A stretch of 64,000 nucleotides of DNA, from positions 1-64,000 of the forward strand of contig NZ_JOGO01000036.1 of NCBI RefSeq assembly GCF_000719475.1, read 5' to 3'. This DNA is from Streptomyces sp. NRRL F-5630 (GTDB lineage Bacteria; Actinomycetota; Actinomycetes; Streptomycetales; Streptomycetaceae). The notes under the pieces were generated by a model that made no database searches, was not told where the DNA came from, and saw only the letters and a list, made by a program, of their open reading frames with translations. The position numbers and the translations under genes were made by a program. Shown here one piece after another: positions 10,127-17,221 of the stretch. Position 1 is the first letter of the stretch. Every line of letters starts with the position of its first letter.

Positions 10127-10573
10127 CTACCGGGCCCAGCGTCTCCGCAGCGCCGCGAGCCGCCCGGCGTCCACCTCCGGGGGGACGTGGGCCCGGGCCC
10201 GTACCGCCGAGAGGAAGTCCACCGGGAGGCGGACGTGCGCATGGGCCACATAGTGCGCGAGGTCGAGACGCCAGACCCAGGTCCCGTCGGTGAGGAGCGA
10301 GGCCGCGCGGGTGAGCGGGGGCGTGTGCGGGGCGAGGGCGTCGGGGAGCGCGGCCCGCGCGGTGCGCAGGAGCAGGCCCGCGCGGAGGTAGGCGAGCAGT
10401 TCCGGCTCGTCCGACTCGCCCCGCGCCCGCGTGGCCGCGCGCAGCGGCCCCGCGTCGCGCGCCGCGCGGGGGCGCGCTCCGGGCAGCCCGGAGAAGAAGC
10501 CGAGCGGGAGCCCCGGCGCGGCGAGGCGGTGGGACGCCGCGTTCCGGGCCCGCAGGGCCCGTCTGCCCGCCAC
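10127..10573 (-). CDS. Uncharacterised protein downstream of dodecin
   Basis: The reading frame encodes 148 residues, rich in Arg, Ala and Leu, with a better ordered C-terminal half (LAHYVAHAHVRLPVDFLSAV). I recognise no family, and a start internal to the Arg-rich N-terminus is possible. It begins 13 bp after the stop of the dodecin remnant and runs in the same direction, so it was probably the second gene of a dodecin operon. The prophage now separates it from the operon's promoter. Confidence 0.5.
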   Translation of the reverse strand: MAGRRALRARNAASHRLAAPGLPLGFFSGLPGARPRAARDAGPLRAATRARGESDEPELLAYLRAGLLLRTARAALPDALAPHTPPLTRAASLLTDGTWVWRLDLAHYVAHAHVRLPVDFLSAVRARAHVPPEVDAGRLAALRRRWAR

Positions 10574-10586
10574 TCCTCCCGCCTCC

Positions 10587-10715
10587 TCAGGCCGCCGCGT
10601 CGCCCGTCGCCTCGTCGGCGCCGTCGATGCGGAAACCGACCTTGAGACCGACCTGGTAGTGCTCGATCTCGCCGTTCTCGATGTGCCCGCGCACCTGCGT
10701 CACCTCGAACCAGGA
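10587..10715 (-). pseudogene. Dodecin gene, 3' part only, truncated at attL
   Basis: Reading leftwards from about 10715, the frame encodes WFEVTQVRGHIENGEIEHY, then QVGLKVGFRID and a short tail, which is the C-terminal half of actinobacterial dodecin, a small flavin-storage protein. The N-terminal half is absent; sequence upstream switches to phage DNA that bears the integrase start at 10755. A phage-supplied ATG at 10745 with GGAG upstream restores a hybrid frame (MAAGLVSGNPSWFEV), but the product would lack the first strand and helix of dodecin. The missing half should lie at attR, beyond the right edge of the window. Confidence 0.85.
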
Positions 10716-10754
10716 GGGGTTACCACTGACAAGTCCGGCTGCCATACTGTCTCC
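10705..10754. other. attL, prophage-chromosome junction
   Basis: Homology to dodecin ends at or just upstream of codon Trp at 10710-10712, and the serine integrase reading frame starts at 10755. The crossover dinucleotide must therefore lie in about 10705-10730. Serine integrases leave only 2-10 bp of identity between attL and attR, so the exact core cannot be fixed without the right junction or an empty site. Confidence 0.75.
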
Positions 10755-12343
10755 ATGAGCGATGTGGAGCGACTCATCGACCTCTTCTGTCGTAAGTCGA
10801 AGGCGGTCCGAGTGCCCAGGAGGCACGGGGGCGTGCGGTGGCGGCCGAGCTGGGACTGACGGTCCGCCACGTCTGGATCGAGGTCGGCAGCGCGTCGAGG
10901 TTCAGCACCCGCAAGCGTCGTGACGAGCAGGACAAGGCGCTCCAGGCGCTCGTCAACGGTGAGACAGGCGCACTGTGGGTGTACAAGCTGGACCGCTGGG
11001 ACCGGCGAGGGGCCGGCGCCATTCTGGAGATCATTGAGCCCAAGGACGGAATTCCCCGGCGGCTGCTGTTCGACAACGGAGATCCCGAGAAACCTGGGAT
11101 CGAGCTTGATTCTACCAATCCCCGGGACAGGGGCGAATTGATCAGGCGCGCCGAGTCGGCCCGCGAAGAGACGGACAGGCTCAGTGACCGGGTACGTGAC
11201 ACAAAGGGCCACCAACGGGCGACCGGCCAGTGGATTCAGGGGAGGGCCCCCTACGGGGCGAAGGTCGTCATCGTGGAAGACCCGGAAGACCCCGAGGAGG
11301 ATCTTCGAATTCTCGCGCCGGACGACGCACCTGCGATCACCGGTAAGCCGGACCCCACCAAGGCGGGAGTGGCGGCTCGGATTTTTGAAGACGTGGCCGA
11401 GGGGTGGAGTCTACGAAAACTGGCGGCCCAGCTAGACGACGAAAAGATTCCCGGGCCGCGCGGTGAAGGCACACACTGGGTTCACGCGACGCTACGGAAA
11501 ATGGTCCACAACCCCATCTACGCGGGGTGGCAGCCCATCACACTCACGCCGGGTGGCAAGAGCGTGCAGTTTCGCGGGGAAGACGGTAAGCCGATCCGGG
11601 TGTGGGAGGGCCTCGTCAGCGACGAACTACAAGCACGTGCCGTCGCCAAGCTCGTGTCGGTAGAGCCCGACGAAAAGACCCAACGGCTTCTGACGGCGGG
11701 GGCATCGGGAGGGAAGGCCCGCCACCTCCTCACGGGGCTACTGGTCTGTGAAGCGGACGGCTCCCGGATGCCTCACCGAGGAAACGGCTACGCCTGTTGG
11801 CGGTGGGAGAACTGCCCGAAGCCGACGTTCGTGGGGACGAAACCGATCGAGACGTACGTACTCGATCGGTGGTTGACCCGCCTCTCGCAGGCCGACCCGG
11901 ATGACCCCCTCCTCGAAAAGGTGGCCGCCCGGTGGGCCGCCCTAAAGCGACCCGACGAGACACGGGAGCTGCTGGAGGCCAAGGCGGCGCTGCACAGTGC
12001 ACAGGAGGCCATGAAGCGGCTGGAACGGGACCGGCGCGCGGGGCTGTACGACGGACCGGCCGAGTCCCTGTACGCCCCCGCCATGCGGGAGACGATGGAG
12101 CTAGTAAGTCGGGCGTCGGCACTCGTGGCGGACGTGTCGAACGTCGGCGCTCCGGACGTGTCGTTCCTCTTCGACGAGGAGCTGTGCATGAGTGCCTGGG
12201 CGGTGGCCGATACATCCACGAGACGAGACCTCCTCCGACTGGCAGTCGACAGGATCGTAGTGGCCAAGGCGCCGTACCACGCGGCCCCGTTCCGAGGGCT
12301 TGAACGGGTGCTCATTCACTGGGTTGACGGGACGGCGGACTAG
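10755..12343 (+). CDS. int: Large serine integrase, apparent -1 frameshift after the catalytic Ser
   Basis: The first frame, from ATG 10755, reads MSDVERLIDLFCRKSKAV and carries the N-terminal strand with the presumed nucleophile Ser (codon 10797). It then runs to a stop at 10857. The frame one base back, open from 10796, continues with AQEARGRAVAAELGL, then the resolvase core (GALWVYKLDRWDR near 10966, LDSTNPRDRGELIRR), the recombinase domain (GWSLRKLAAQLDDEKIPGPRG), a weak zinc-ribbon region and a C-terminal coiled coil. A single inserted base would fuse them. On its own the downstream frame can start at GTG 10838 but would lack the nucleophile. The protein catalyses attP x attB integration; a gp3-type directionality factor is encoded at 51302. 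Confidence 0.8.
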
Positions 12344-12367
12344 GACCCGCCGACGTCGGTGGAGGTC

Positions 12368-12396
12368 AGTTATCCACAGCCGGGCTGTGGATAACT
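12368..12396. terminator. 13-bp palindrome with two TTATCCACA boxes
   Basis: Bases 12368-12380 are the exact reverse complement of 12384-12396, with a 3-nt loop, 24 bp after the integrase stop. Position suggests an intrinsic terminator. Each arm also contains TTATCCACA, the classical DnaA-box sequence, in inverted orientation, so a replication-related role is an alternative. Confidence 0.55.
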
Positions 12397-12445
12397 CCAC
12401 CGAGTAACCAATGAGGCCCTGAACCTCACCCTCCGTCCTCCCCCT

Positions 12446-12545
12446 CGTGCAGACCGCACGCCAAACCGCCAAACTAACCCCTGTTTTCATTTCTTCTCTA
12501 ACGCGTTAGAGAGAAAGTGAAACTAGGGGTTAGTTTGGCGTTTTG
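12446..12545 (+). repeat. 100-bp palindromic block, copy 1
   Basis: This block is itself a near-palindrome centred on TAACGCGTTA at 12499-12508, with arms of about 22 bp (CCAAACCGCCAAACTAACCC on the left). Its reverse complement recurs at 44557-44656 without any indel and with about two mismatches in the first 96 bp. It is relatively AT-rich in the core. It lies downstream of int and upstream of the tRNA cluster. Confidence 0.9.
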
Positions 12546-13004
12546 GCACCGAGTCTGCACGCGGGGGAGGACGAGGACCCGGTCGACGGCCCGCGAGGGT
12601 CAGTTGGCAGGGTCGACGGTCCTTCAAGATCATTAAAACCAAACAGCTACACCATAACTAAGGTAGGAAGAGTTTTCGCAGCCGTCGCGACTGGCGGGCG
12701 GCTCGACTCCTCCCTGACGGCCGGCGCCGCTCCCGCTGTTCCCCCGCCCTCTCCTCCGGGGTTGAGCGCGGTAGAAGCGGCCCCGGCCGTCCCAAGCTTC
12801 CCGCCGACGACCACACCGCCCCGGCCACGAGCCGCGGAACGGTCCCTGTATCGGCGGGGGAGGACGCTACGCACCCTGGGACCTCTCGGGGCAAGCCTCT
12901 GGCGTCCAGGCGCTGGAGTGCACACCCAATGCGGCTTCGGCCGCACGTCCCTGCCCCAGAGGGCACGGCGAGTCGCTACGGCGCATCTCGCGCGGTGCCC
13001 GCTA

Positions 13005-13085
13005 GGTTTCTTCGGCTAACGGCAAGCCGCCCGTGTAGGCCCCCGAGGCCGAGGGGTAATCCCGGTTCGACTCCGGGCGGGACCA
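13005..13085 (+). tRNA. tRNA-like fold, anticodon arm not canonical
   Basis: A 7-bp acceptor stem can form between 13005-13011 and 13078-13084 with G-T pairs and one mismatch. A 4-bp D stem (13014-13017 with 13025-13028) and a perfect T arm with the loop TTCGACT are present. The 31 bases between D and T arms do not form a standard anticodon arm; the best option (loop CCCCGAG) has C at position 33 and one stem mismatch. It could be a decayed tRNA or an unusual one. Confidence 0.35.
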
Positions 13086-13112
13086 CTGACGAATCGGAGT
13101 GATGCGCACACT

Positions 13113-13196
13113 CGCGCGGTAGCTGGCTGGCGCAGCGCTGGTCCCGTCGTTATGCGACGGCTTACCGGGGCAGGGGTTCGAATCCCCGCCGCGACG
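13113..13196 (+). tRNA. tRNA-like fold with an extended anticodon hairpin
   Basis: D arm (GCTG/CAGC at 13122-13136) and a T loop TTCGAAT flanked by GGGG/CCCC are present, with a 5-bp acceptor core plus two unpaired end positions. Where an anticodon arm should be, CTGGT pairs with ACCGG but encloses 21 bases that form their own hairpin, CCGTCG/CGACGG. Reading only the inner hairpin gives loop GTTATGC, which would be anticodon TAT. The structure is not a standard tRNA. Confidence 0.35.
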
Positions 13197-13250
13197 GTTC
13201 GTCACGCCCCTTCCCAAGCCTCTCTCGGACGCTCAAATGGGAAGGGCCTT

Positions 13251-13323
13251 GCTTCCGTAGCTCAGTGGCCAGAGCGTCCGCCTGTCGAGCGGAGGGCCGC
13301 CGGTTCGAGTCCGGTCGGGAGCG
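13251..13323 (+). tRNA. tRNA-Asp(GTC)
   Basis: The full cloverleaf forms: acceptor GCTTCCG with CGGGAGC, D stem GCTC/GAGC, anticodon stem TCCGC/GCGGA with loop CTGTCGA giving anticodon GTC, a 5-nt variable loop, and T arm GCCGG/CCGGT with loop TTCGAGT. The discriminator base is G. CCA is not encoded. It belongs to the prophage tRNA cluster. Confidence 0.92.
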
Positions 13324-13324
13324 C

Positions 13325-13391
13325 TGCGGTACGTGATCGTCTAAAGCCGGTCGCGCCGGAGGGCGGAGGATCGCCTCCTCGACGTACCGCA
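13325..13391 (+). repeat. Stem-loop region after tRNA-Asp
   Basis: TGCGGTACGT (13325-13334) is the exact reverse complement of 13382-13391, enclosing smaller hairpins around CCGG and GGAGG/CCTCC. Seven of the pairs would serve as a tRNA acceptor, but the inner 50 bases lack a T loop of the TTCRANT type, so I call it a hairpin or tRNA relic. Confidence 0.5.
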
Positions 13392-13394
13392 ACC

Positions 13395-13630
13395 TTGACG
13401 CGCGGCGTCCAAGGCAACTGGGTAGTACATTGCTCCTCGCCCTCCCCCGGGACTGGTGAGGCTAGGCAGTCTCCGGGACGTCGGGTCCTGCCTCAACAAA
13501 GACCCTGACGAGGAAGGTCGGGCACTGGCGTGCCAAGCGCTCCCGAAAAGCGTCACGGGGCAACCCGTTGGGGGTTCGACTCCCTCACCTTCCGCGCACC
13601 ACCTGACGCGCGGCGCCCGAGGCAACCGGG
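13395..13630 (+). repeat. Pair of 30-bp direct repeats in the tRNA cluster
   Basis: TGACGCGCGGCG followed by YCC, RAGGCAAC, YGGG occurs at about 13395-13422 and 13603-13630, differing at three or four bases. Each lies a few bases downstream of a tRNA or tRNA-like hairpin, so they may be 3' processing or duplication remnants. I cannot assign a function. Confidence 0.6.
13512..13594 (+). tRNA. tRNA-Ser(CGA), class II, with C33
   Basis: Acceptor GGAAGGT pairs perfectly with ACCTTCC, D stem GGCA/TGCC, anticodon stem GCGCT/AGCGT with loop CCCGAAA giving anticodon CGA, a long variable arm ACGGG-GCAA-CCCGT and T arm with loop TTCGACT. Class II shape and anticodon identify tRNA-Ser reading UCG. Position 33, almost always U in tRNAs, is C here, which may weaken decoding. 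Confidence 0.85.
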
Positions 13631-13738
13631 CACCTTCCGCGCTCAGCCGGACGTGGGGCACCGCCCGCGACGTCCAACCCGAGCCCCGGTGGACCGCTGA
13701 GCCGCCCGCTGACGCGGGTGACACGTCGCCGGGGCCGA

Positions 13739-13809
13739 GCGGGCGTAGCTCAGTGGCAGAGCAGCGGTCTCCAAAACCGTGCACGGAGGTTCGATTCCTC
13801 CCGCCTGTG
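13739..13809 (+). tRNA. tRNA-Trp(CCA)
   Basis: Acceptor GCGGGCG pairs with CGCCTGT (two G-U pairs), D stem GCTC/GAGC, anticodon stem GCGGT/ACCGT with loop CTCCAAA giving anticodon CCA, T arm GGAGG/CCTCC with loop TTCGATT, discriminator G. It lies 46 bp upstream of the tail-spike start. Confidence 0.92.
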
Positions 13810-13855
13810 CAAGAGCGGCCCGCACCGCTCGGGCCCCGACCACCCTGGAGGCCCG

Positions 13856-15085
13856 ATGCCGACGACCGCAGCAACTCCCGACGACCTCAACGCTATTGCG
13901 ACGAGGACGACCGCCCTGGAAGGCGTAGTGAAGGCCCTGAGCGGCCCTCAGGCGTCCTCTGGGGCTTCGTTCGTCGTTCGCCCCGAGGACTACGGCGCGA
14001 AGCCCGGGAAGGACGCCACAGCGGCGTTCAGGGCCCTCATGGACGACGTGGACAAGCGGCTCACGCCCGACGCCGGAGGAGGCGTCCCCGTCGCCACGGT
14101 GACCGTGCTCCTGACGGGCGTCTACACCGTGTCGGGCAGCATCATGCGGCCGAAGAGCGGACGCGCGCAGGGGCTCACGTTCCGCGGGCTCGGGAAGCGA
14201 TCGTCAGAGATCGTGATGACCGGCGCGGAGCCACTGCTCGTGAACGCCGACAGGTGGATGGGTGTCCGCTTCTACGACCTCTCGTTCCGATCCACGAACG
14301 CCAAGGCGTCGTTCCTCTACAGCTCCAGCACAGGAGCGTGTCAGGACTGGGCGTTCACGAACGTTGAGTGGCGCGGGAGCTGGAAGTACGGCATCGGGCT
14401 CGACGGCCCGCAGACGAGCAATACGAACAGCGAGTGGCGCTTCGACGGCTGTCACATCAACGGCGCGTACGACGTTGCGTTCCTGTGGTCGGGGATGACG
14501 CCGAGCGTCGCCCAGCAAGACCAGTTCCTCAACTTCTGGATCACCGGGTGCAAGGTGGAATACGCCTCCGGCGACGCCTTCCGCTTCGATCGCGGAGGTT
14601 TCATAACGGTCGACGGTGGCAGCTTCATCATCACGGGGCAGCGTCCCGATGGCGGCCTCAGCCGCTTCTTCAACTTCCCGGTCGCCGGCCATGCGGACTC
14701 GGTCCAGCACCTCAACGTGCGCGGCGTCCGCTTCGAGCTGCGCAACGCCAAGTCGCGCGTGATCGAGAGCCGGTGGACGGGGCAGATCGTTTTCGACGGC
14801 TGCGACGACACCGCACTCGGCTTCCAGGCGCACAGTCCCGCGCTCGTGGCGCACGACTACACGAACCCCGGGATCGTCGCCTACCGCAACTGCGACCTCG
14901 TGGGCCGGCACGCGTACCACCTGACGGCCGCACCGGCGCGCCAGGTGGTCGCCTATGAGATGTGCACGAGGAAGAACAACCGGACGGCGGCCTCGTTCCT
15001 CGTGGTCGACGGGGTGAAGGCGACGGCGAAGAGCACAACGAGCGCCCCCTTCGTTCACGTCAACGACGGAGACGGGATCAAGTAG
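13856..15085 (+). CDS. Beta-helix tail spike / pectate-lyase-like protein
   Basis: The 409-residue protein has the usual tail-spike entry VRPEDYGAKPGKDATAAFRAL near residue 40, followed by repeated short beta strands (RFYDLSFRS, WAFTNVEWRG, RFDGCHING, FWITGCKVEY, ITVDGGSFII, LNVRGVRFEL) spaced about 20-30 residues, as in right-handed parallel beta-helices. Such proteins bind or degrade surface glycans. ATG at 13856 has GGAGG 5 nt upstream. It is unusual that this gene lies beside int and the tRNAs rather than in the tail cluster, so it behaves like an accessory (moron) gene. Its stop overlaps the stop of the opposing lipoprotein gene by 8 bp. Confidence 0.8.
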   Translation: MPTTAATPDDLNAIATRTTALEGVVKALSGPQASSGASFVVRPEDYGAKPGKDATAAFRALMDDVDKRLTPDAGGGVPVATVTVLLTGVYTVSGSIMRPKSGRAQGLTFRGLGKRSSEIVMTGAEPLLVNADRWMGVRFYDLSFRSTNAKASFLYSSSTGACQDWAFTNVEWRGSWKYGIGLDGPQTSNTNSEWRFDGCHINGAYDVAFLWSGMTPSVAQQDQFLNFWITGCKVEYASGDAFRFDRGGFITVDGGSFIITGQRPDGGLSRFFNFPVAGHADSVQHLNVRGVRFELRNAKSRVIESRWTGQIVFDGCDDTALGFQAHSPALVAHDYTNPGIVAYRNCDLVGRHAYHLTAAPARQVVAYEMCTRKNNRTAASFLVVDGVKATAKSTTSAPFVHVNDGDGIK

Positions 15086-15698
15086 TCGGCAGCTTCACCG
15101 TGAAGAACGGCGCTTGATCGTCGGAGGCGGCGTTGAGGAGCGACACCTCACCACCCCTCGCTGCGACGTCGAGCACTACGGTGCCGGTCACCGACTGCCC
15201 CGGCTTGTAGGTCGTCTCCAGGTCGGGACCTCCCAGCCCTTCCAGCGTGGTCGCGTCCTGCGCGGCGTGGTCAGCATCCTGCCAGTTCATCAGGCCGTAG
15301 ACGCTGATTTGAGCCGGCGCCTCGCCCACGTTCTTCAGTGTGAGCGTCAGCGCGACGTACTGTCCCTGTTCCGGCTCGTTCCCGTTGATCTCCTCCGCCG
15401 TCACGTACTTCGCCTTGACGGCCGTGACGCTCATCTTCGTGACGATCTTGTAGTTGCTCTCGTCGTCCAGGTCGCCGAAGTCGAAGGTCTTCGTGTCCCC
15501 GACGTTGAGCACAGGTGCCGTGGGTGAGGCGTCAGTCTTCGACGCTTCCGGGCTGGGCTCCTTCTCCTTCGCCGGCTTGACCGTGGCTACCGCCTTCGGC
15601 TCCTGGTCCTTACCCGAGTCCGAGGACGACGAGCATCCCGCTACCAAGGCGACGGACAAAACAGCAGCGGCCCCCGCCGCACGCACCGCAGCACGCAT
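15078..15698 (-). CDS. Secreted lipoprotein with DUF4352-like domain (moron)
   Basis: The 206-residue product begins MRAAVRAAGAAAVLSVALVAGC, a signal peptide with lipobox LVAGC at residue 22, then a Ser/Lys/Pro linker and an Ig-like C-terminal domain containing YVALTLTLKNVGEAPAQISV, as in DUF4352 lipoproteins. It would be anchored outside the cytoplasmic membrane. ATG at 15698 is preceded by GGGGG; ATG 15710 is an alternative. It is the only clear prophage gene on the minus strand in this window, so it is probably expressed during lysogeny, with surface modification or superinfection exclusion as candidate roles. Confidence 0.75.
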   Translation of the reverse strand: MRAAVRAAGAAAVLSVALVAGCSSSSDSGKDQEPKAVATVKPAKEKEPSPEASKTDASPTAPVLNVGDTKTFDFGDLDDESNYKIVTKMSVTAVKAKYVTAEEINGNEPEQGQYVALTLTLKNVGEAPAQISVYGLMNWQDADHAAQDATTLEGLGGPDLETTYKPGQSVTGTVVLDVAARGGEVSLLNAASDDQAPFFTVKLPTT

Positions 15699-15775
15699 GT
15701 GAACCCCCATGAGAACGGCCCCTGACGGCCCGTAGAGCGCCCATCGTAGGGCAGCACGGCAGCGGAGGTGGGCGA

Positions 15776-16081
15776 ATGGCGTGGGAGGGCAGCACACGAC
15801 GCCAGAGGCTCCCGAAGGACTGGCCCGCACGACGGCGCCGGGTACTGCGCAGGGACGGCCACAGGTGCGTCGAGCTGTACAGCGACGGACGACGGTGCAC
15901 GCAGCCCGCGACCGACGTAGATCACATCGTGCCTGGTGACGACCACCGAATGGAGAACCTGCGGGCCCTGTGCTCGTGGCACCACGCACGCAAGAGTGCG
16001 CACGAGGGCGGCACAGCGGCGGCACGCACACGGGTCAGCTCGGCACGCCCGACGGCCAAGCATCCAGCACTGGAGGACTGA
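15776..16081 (+). CDS. HNH endonuclease, terminase-associated type
   Basis: The 101-residue protein is basic at the N-terminus and carries an HNH fold: CVELYSDGRRC with a zinc-type Cys pair, then TDVDHIVPGDDH near residue 47, an Asn in ENLRALC and WHHARKSAHEG near residue 69. Small HNH proteins of this size beside phage terminases assist cos cleavage in HK97-like phages. Here the small terminase is 1.8 kb downstream with other genes between, so that role is inferred. Confidence 0.8.
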   Translation: MAWEGSTRRQRLPKDWPARRRRVLRRDGHRCVELYSDGRRCTQPATDVDHIVPGDDHRMENLRALCSWHHARKSAHEGGTAAARTRVSSARPTAKHPALED

Positions 16082-16083
16082 CC

Positions 16084-16347
16084 ATGCGCGGTGCCCATGT
16101 GGTGCTGGAGGAGGCGGACGACACGGGCGAGGACGGAGTCCAGGTGACGCGCGTACTCGTGGATGGTCACGACGTCGGCCGACTCGCACGAGCGCCGAAG
16201 GTCGCAGTCGGCTCGACGCGCGACCGGTCGGTCACGACCGTGACGCTCGTCCTCGTGCCGAGCCGCTTGGAGGTGCGGGGCGAGCACGCGGACGGCGTCC
16301 AAGATCGATCGGGCCCCCGGGCTGGCTTCGCGGCGAAGATCGACTAG
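16084..16347 (+). CDS. Uncharacterised 87-residue phage protein
   Basis: ATG at 16084 follows the HNH stop by 2 bp, so it is translationally linked to it. The sequence is beta-rich and acidic early (VLEEADDTGEDGVQVTRVLVDG) with a Thr/Val-rich centre. I recognise no domain. After it comes a 237-bp gap that includes a GC-rich run of C and G blocks (CCCCAGGGGGG at about 16355), which could be part of a cos region but carries no gene. Confidence 0.5.
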   Translation: MRGAHVVLEEADDTGEDGVQVTRVLVDGHDVGRLARAPKVAVGSTRDRSVTTVTLVLVPSRLEVRGEHADGVQDRSGPRAGFAAKID

Positions 16348-16584
16348 CCCCGCCCCAGGGGGGTGATCCCCTCCGGGCAAACAGGCCGACCGAAGAGGTG
16401 CTGGGCCTCTCCCCGTGTACGGGTCTGGGGGATGTGGAGCGGCGCGTCAGGTCGGCAACGGAGAGCGCCCCGCAGGCGCCCGCCCGCAGCTCCCTGACCC
16501 CCTCGCAGCTTTGGCCGACCGCTCGAAGCGTGACCGGCCACCCTGATTCTCTCAACCAAACATGCAGGTGGGAGGCTTGAAAGT

Positions 16585-17208
16585 GTGACCGGCCCCCTGT
16601 ACTCTGAACCCATGGACAGGACGTGCGAGCACTGCGAGGAGCCGATGCCGATCATGGCTCGCTCTCACGCGCGCACCTGTTCACCCCGGTGCCGCAAGGC
16701 ACTGTCCCGCGCGAAGGCGCGCAACCCGCTCCCCGTCGAGCTGACGACCCGCGACAGGTGGGTGCGTCGCAGCGCGACGAAGGTCCCTTTGACGGCCGCC
16801 GGCATGGCAGCGTCTTCGACGGACCCGCGGACGTGGAGCAGCTACGAGGACGCCGCCGCTTCGACGGTCGGCGCCGGCCTGGGCTTCGTCCTGAGCGACG
16901 GGGACGACGTCGTGTGCGTCGACCTGGACCACTGCTTGAACCCGCTCACGGGCCGTCTGGCGCCGTGGGCCGCAGCCATCGTGCGCGACGCAGGGACCTG
17001 TTACGTAGAGGTCTCACCGTCCGGAGACGGCTTGCACATTTGGGGTCGCGCCAACGTCCGACAGGGGCGGAGGATTCGGCGCCCGGACGGCACTGCCGTC
17101 GAGATCTACGGAACCGGGCGCTACATCGCCATGACAGGTGTGCGGCTCCACCACAGCCCAAGAACACTAGGCGACCTGACCGACGTTGTGGGGTCGCTGA
17201 CGACCTGA
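16585..17208 (+). CDS. Primase/polymerase-like protein with N-terminal zinc finger
   Basis: The 207-residue product has a zinc finger CEHCEEPM...ARTCSPRCRKAL near residues 13-39, as in phage replication proteins, then an archaeo-eukaryotic primase (Prim-Pol) N-terminal region: GLGFVLSDGDDVVCVDLDHCL near 95-115 with the metal-binding DxD, and SPSGDGLHIWG near 147. It is much shorter than full Prim-Pol helicases and has no helicase domain, and the phage has a separate primase-helicase at 56846. GTG at 16585 has GGAGG 9 nt upstream; ATG 16612 is the alternative. Confidence 0.65.
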   Translation: MTGPLYSEPMDRTCEHCEEPMPIMARSHARTCSPRCRKALSRAKARNPLPVELTTRDRWVRRSATKVPLTAAGMAASSTDPRTWSSYEDAAASTVGAGLGFVLSDGDDVVCVDLDHCLNPLTGRLAPWAAAIVRDAGTCYVEVSPSGDGLHIWGRANVRQGRRIRRPDGTAVEIYGTGRYIAMTGVRLHHSPRTLGDLTDVVGSLTT

Positions 17209-17221
17209 ACCCGGAGGGCAC

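Larger units (their letters stand above)
12344..13004. other. Non-coding region after the integrase
   Basis: I see no credible gene in these 660 bases. They hold the DnaA-box-like palindrome (12368-12396), the first copy of the 100-bp palindromic block (12446-12545) and an unusually AT-rich patch at about 12620-12680 in otherwise GC-rich DNA. Short open frames here lack ribosome sites and have no recognisable products. Confidence 0.6.

Noticed and set aside
10587..10745. Functional dodecin restarted from a phage ATG
   Set aside because: A hybrid frame with GGAG upstream exists, but its product lacks the first strand and helix of the fold and is unlikely to assemble.
13325..13391. A fourth complete tRNA after tRNA-Asp
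   Set aside because: The outer stem fits an acceptor, but there is no TTCRANT loop or standard anticodon arm, so I list it only as a hairpin.
16348..16584. cos site
   Set aside because: The gap between the small gene at 16084 and the primase-like gene has C/G runs and is near an HNH nuclease, but nothing in the sequence fixes a cohesive end; virion-end sequencing would be needed.
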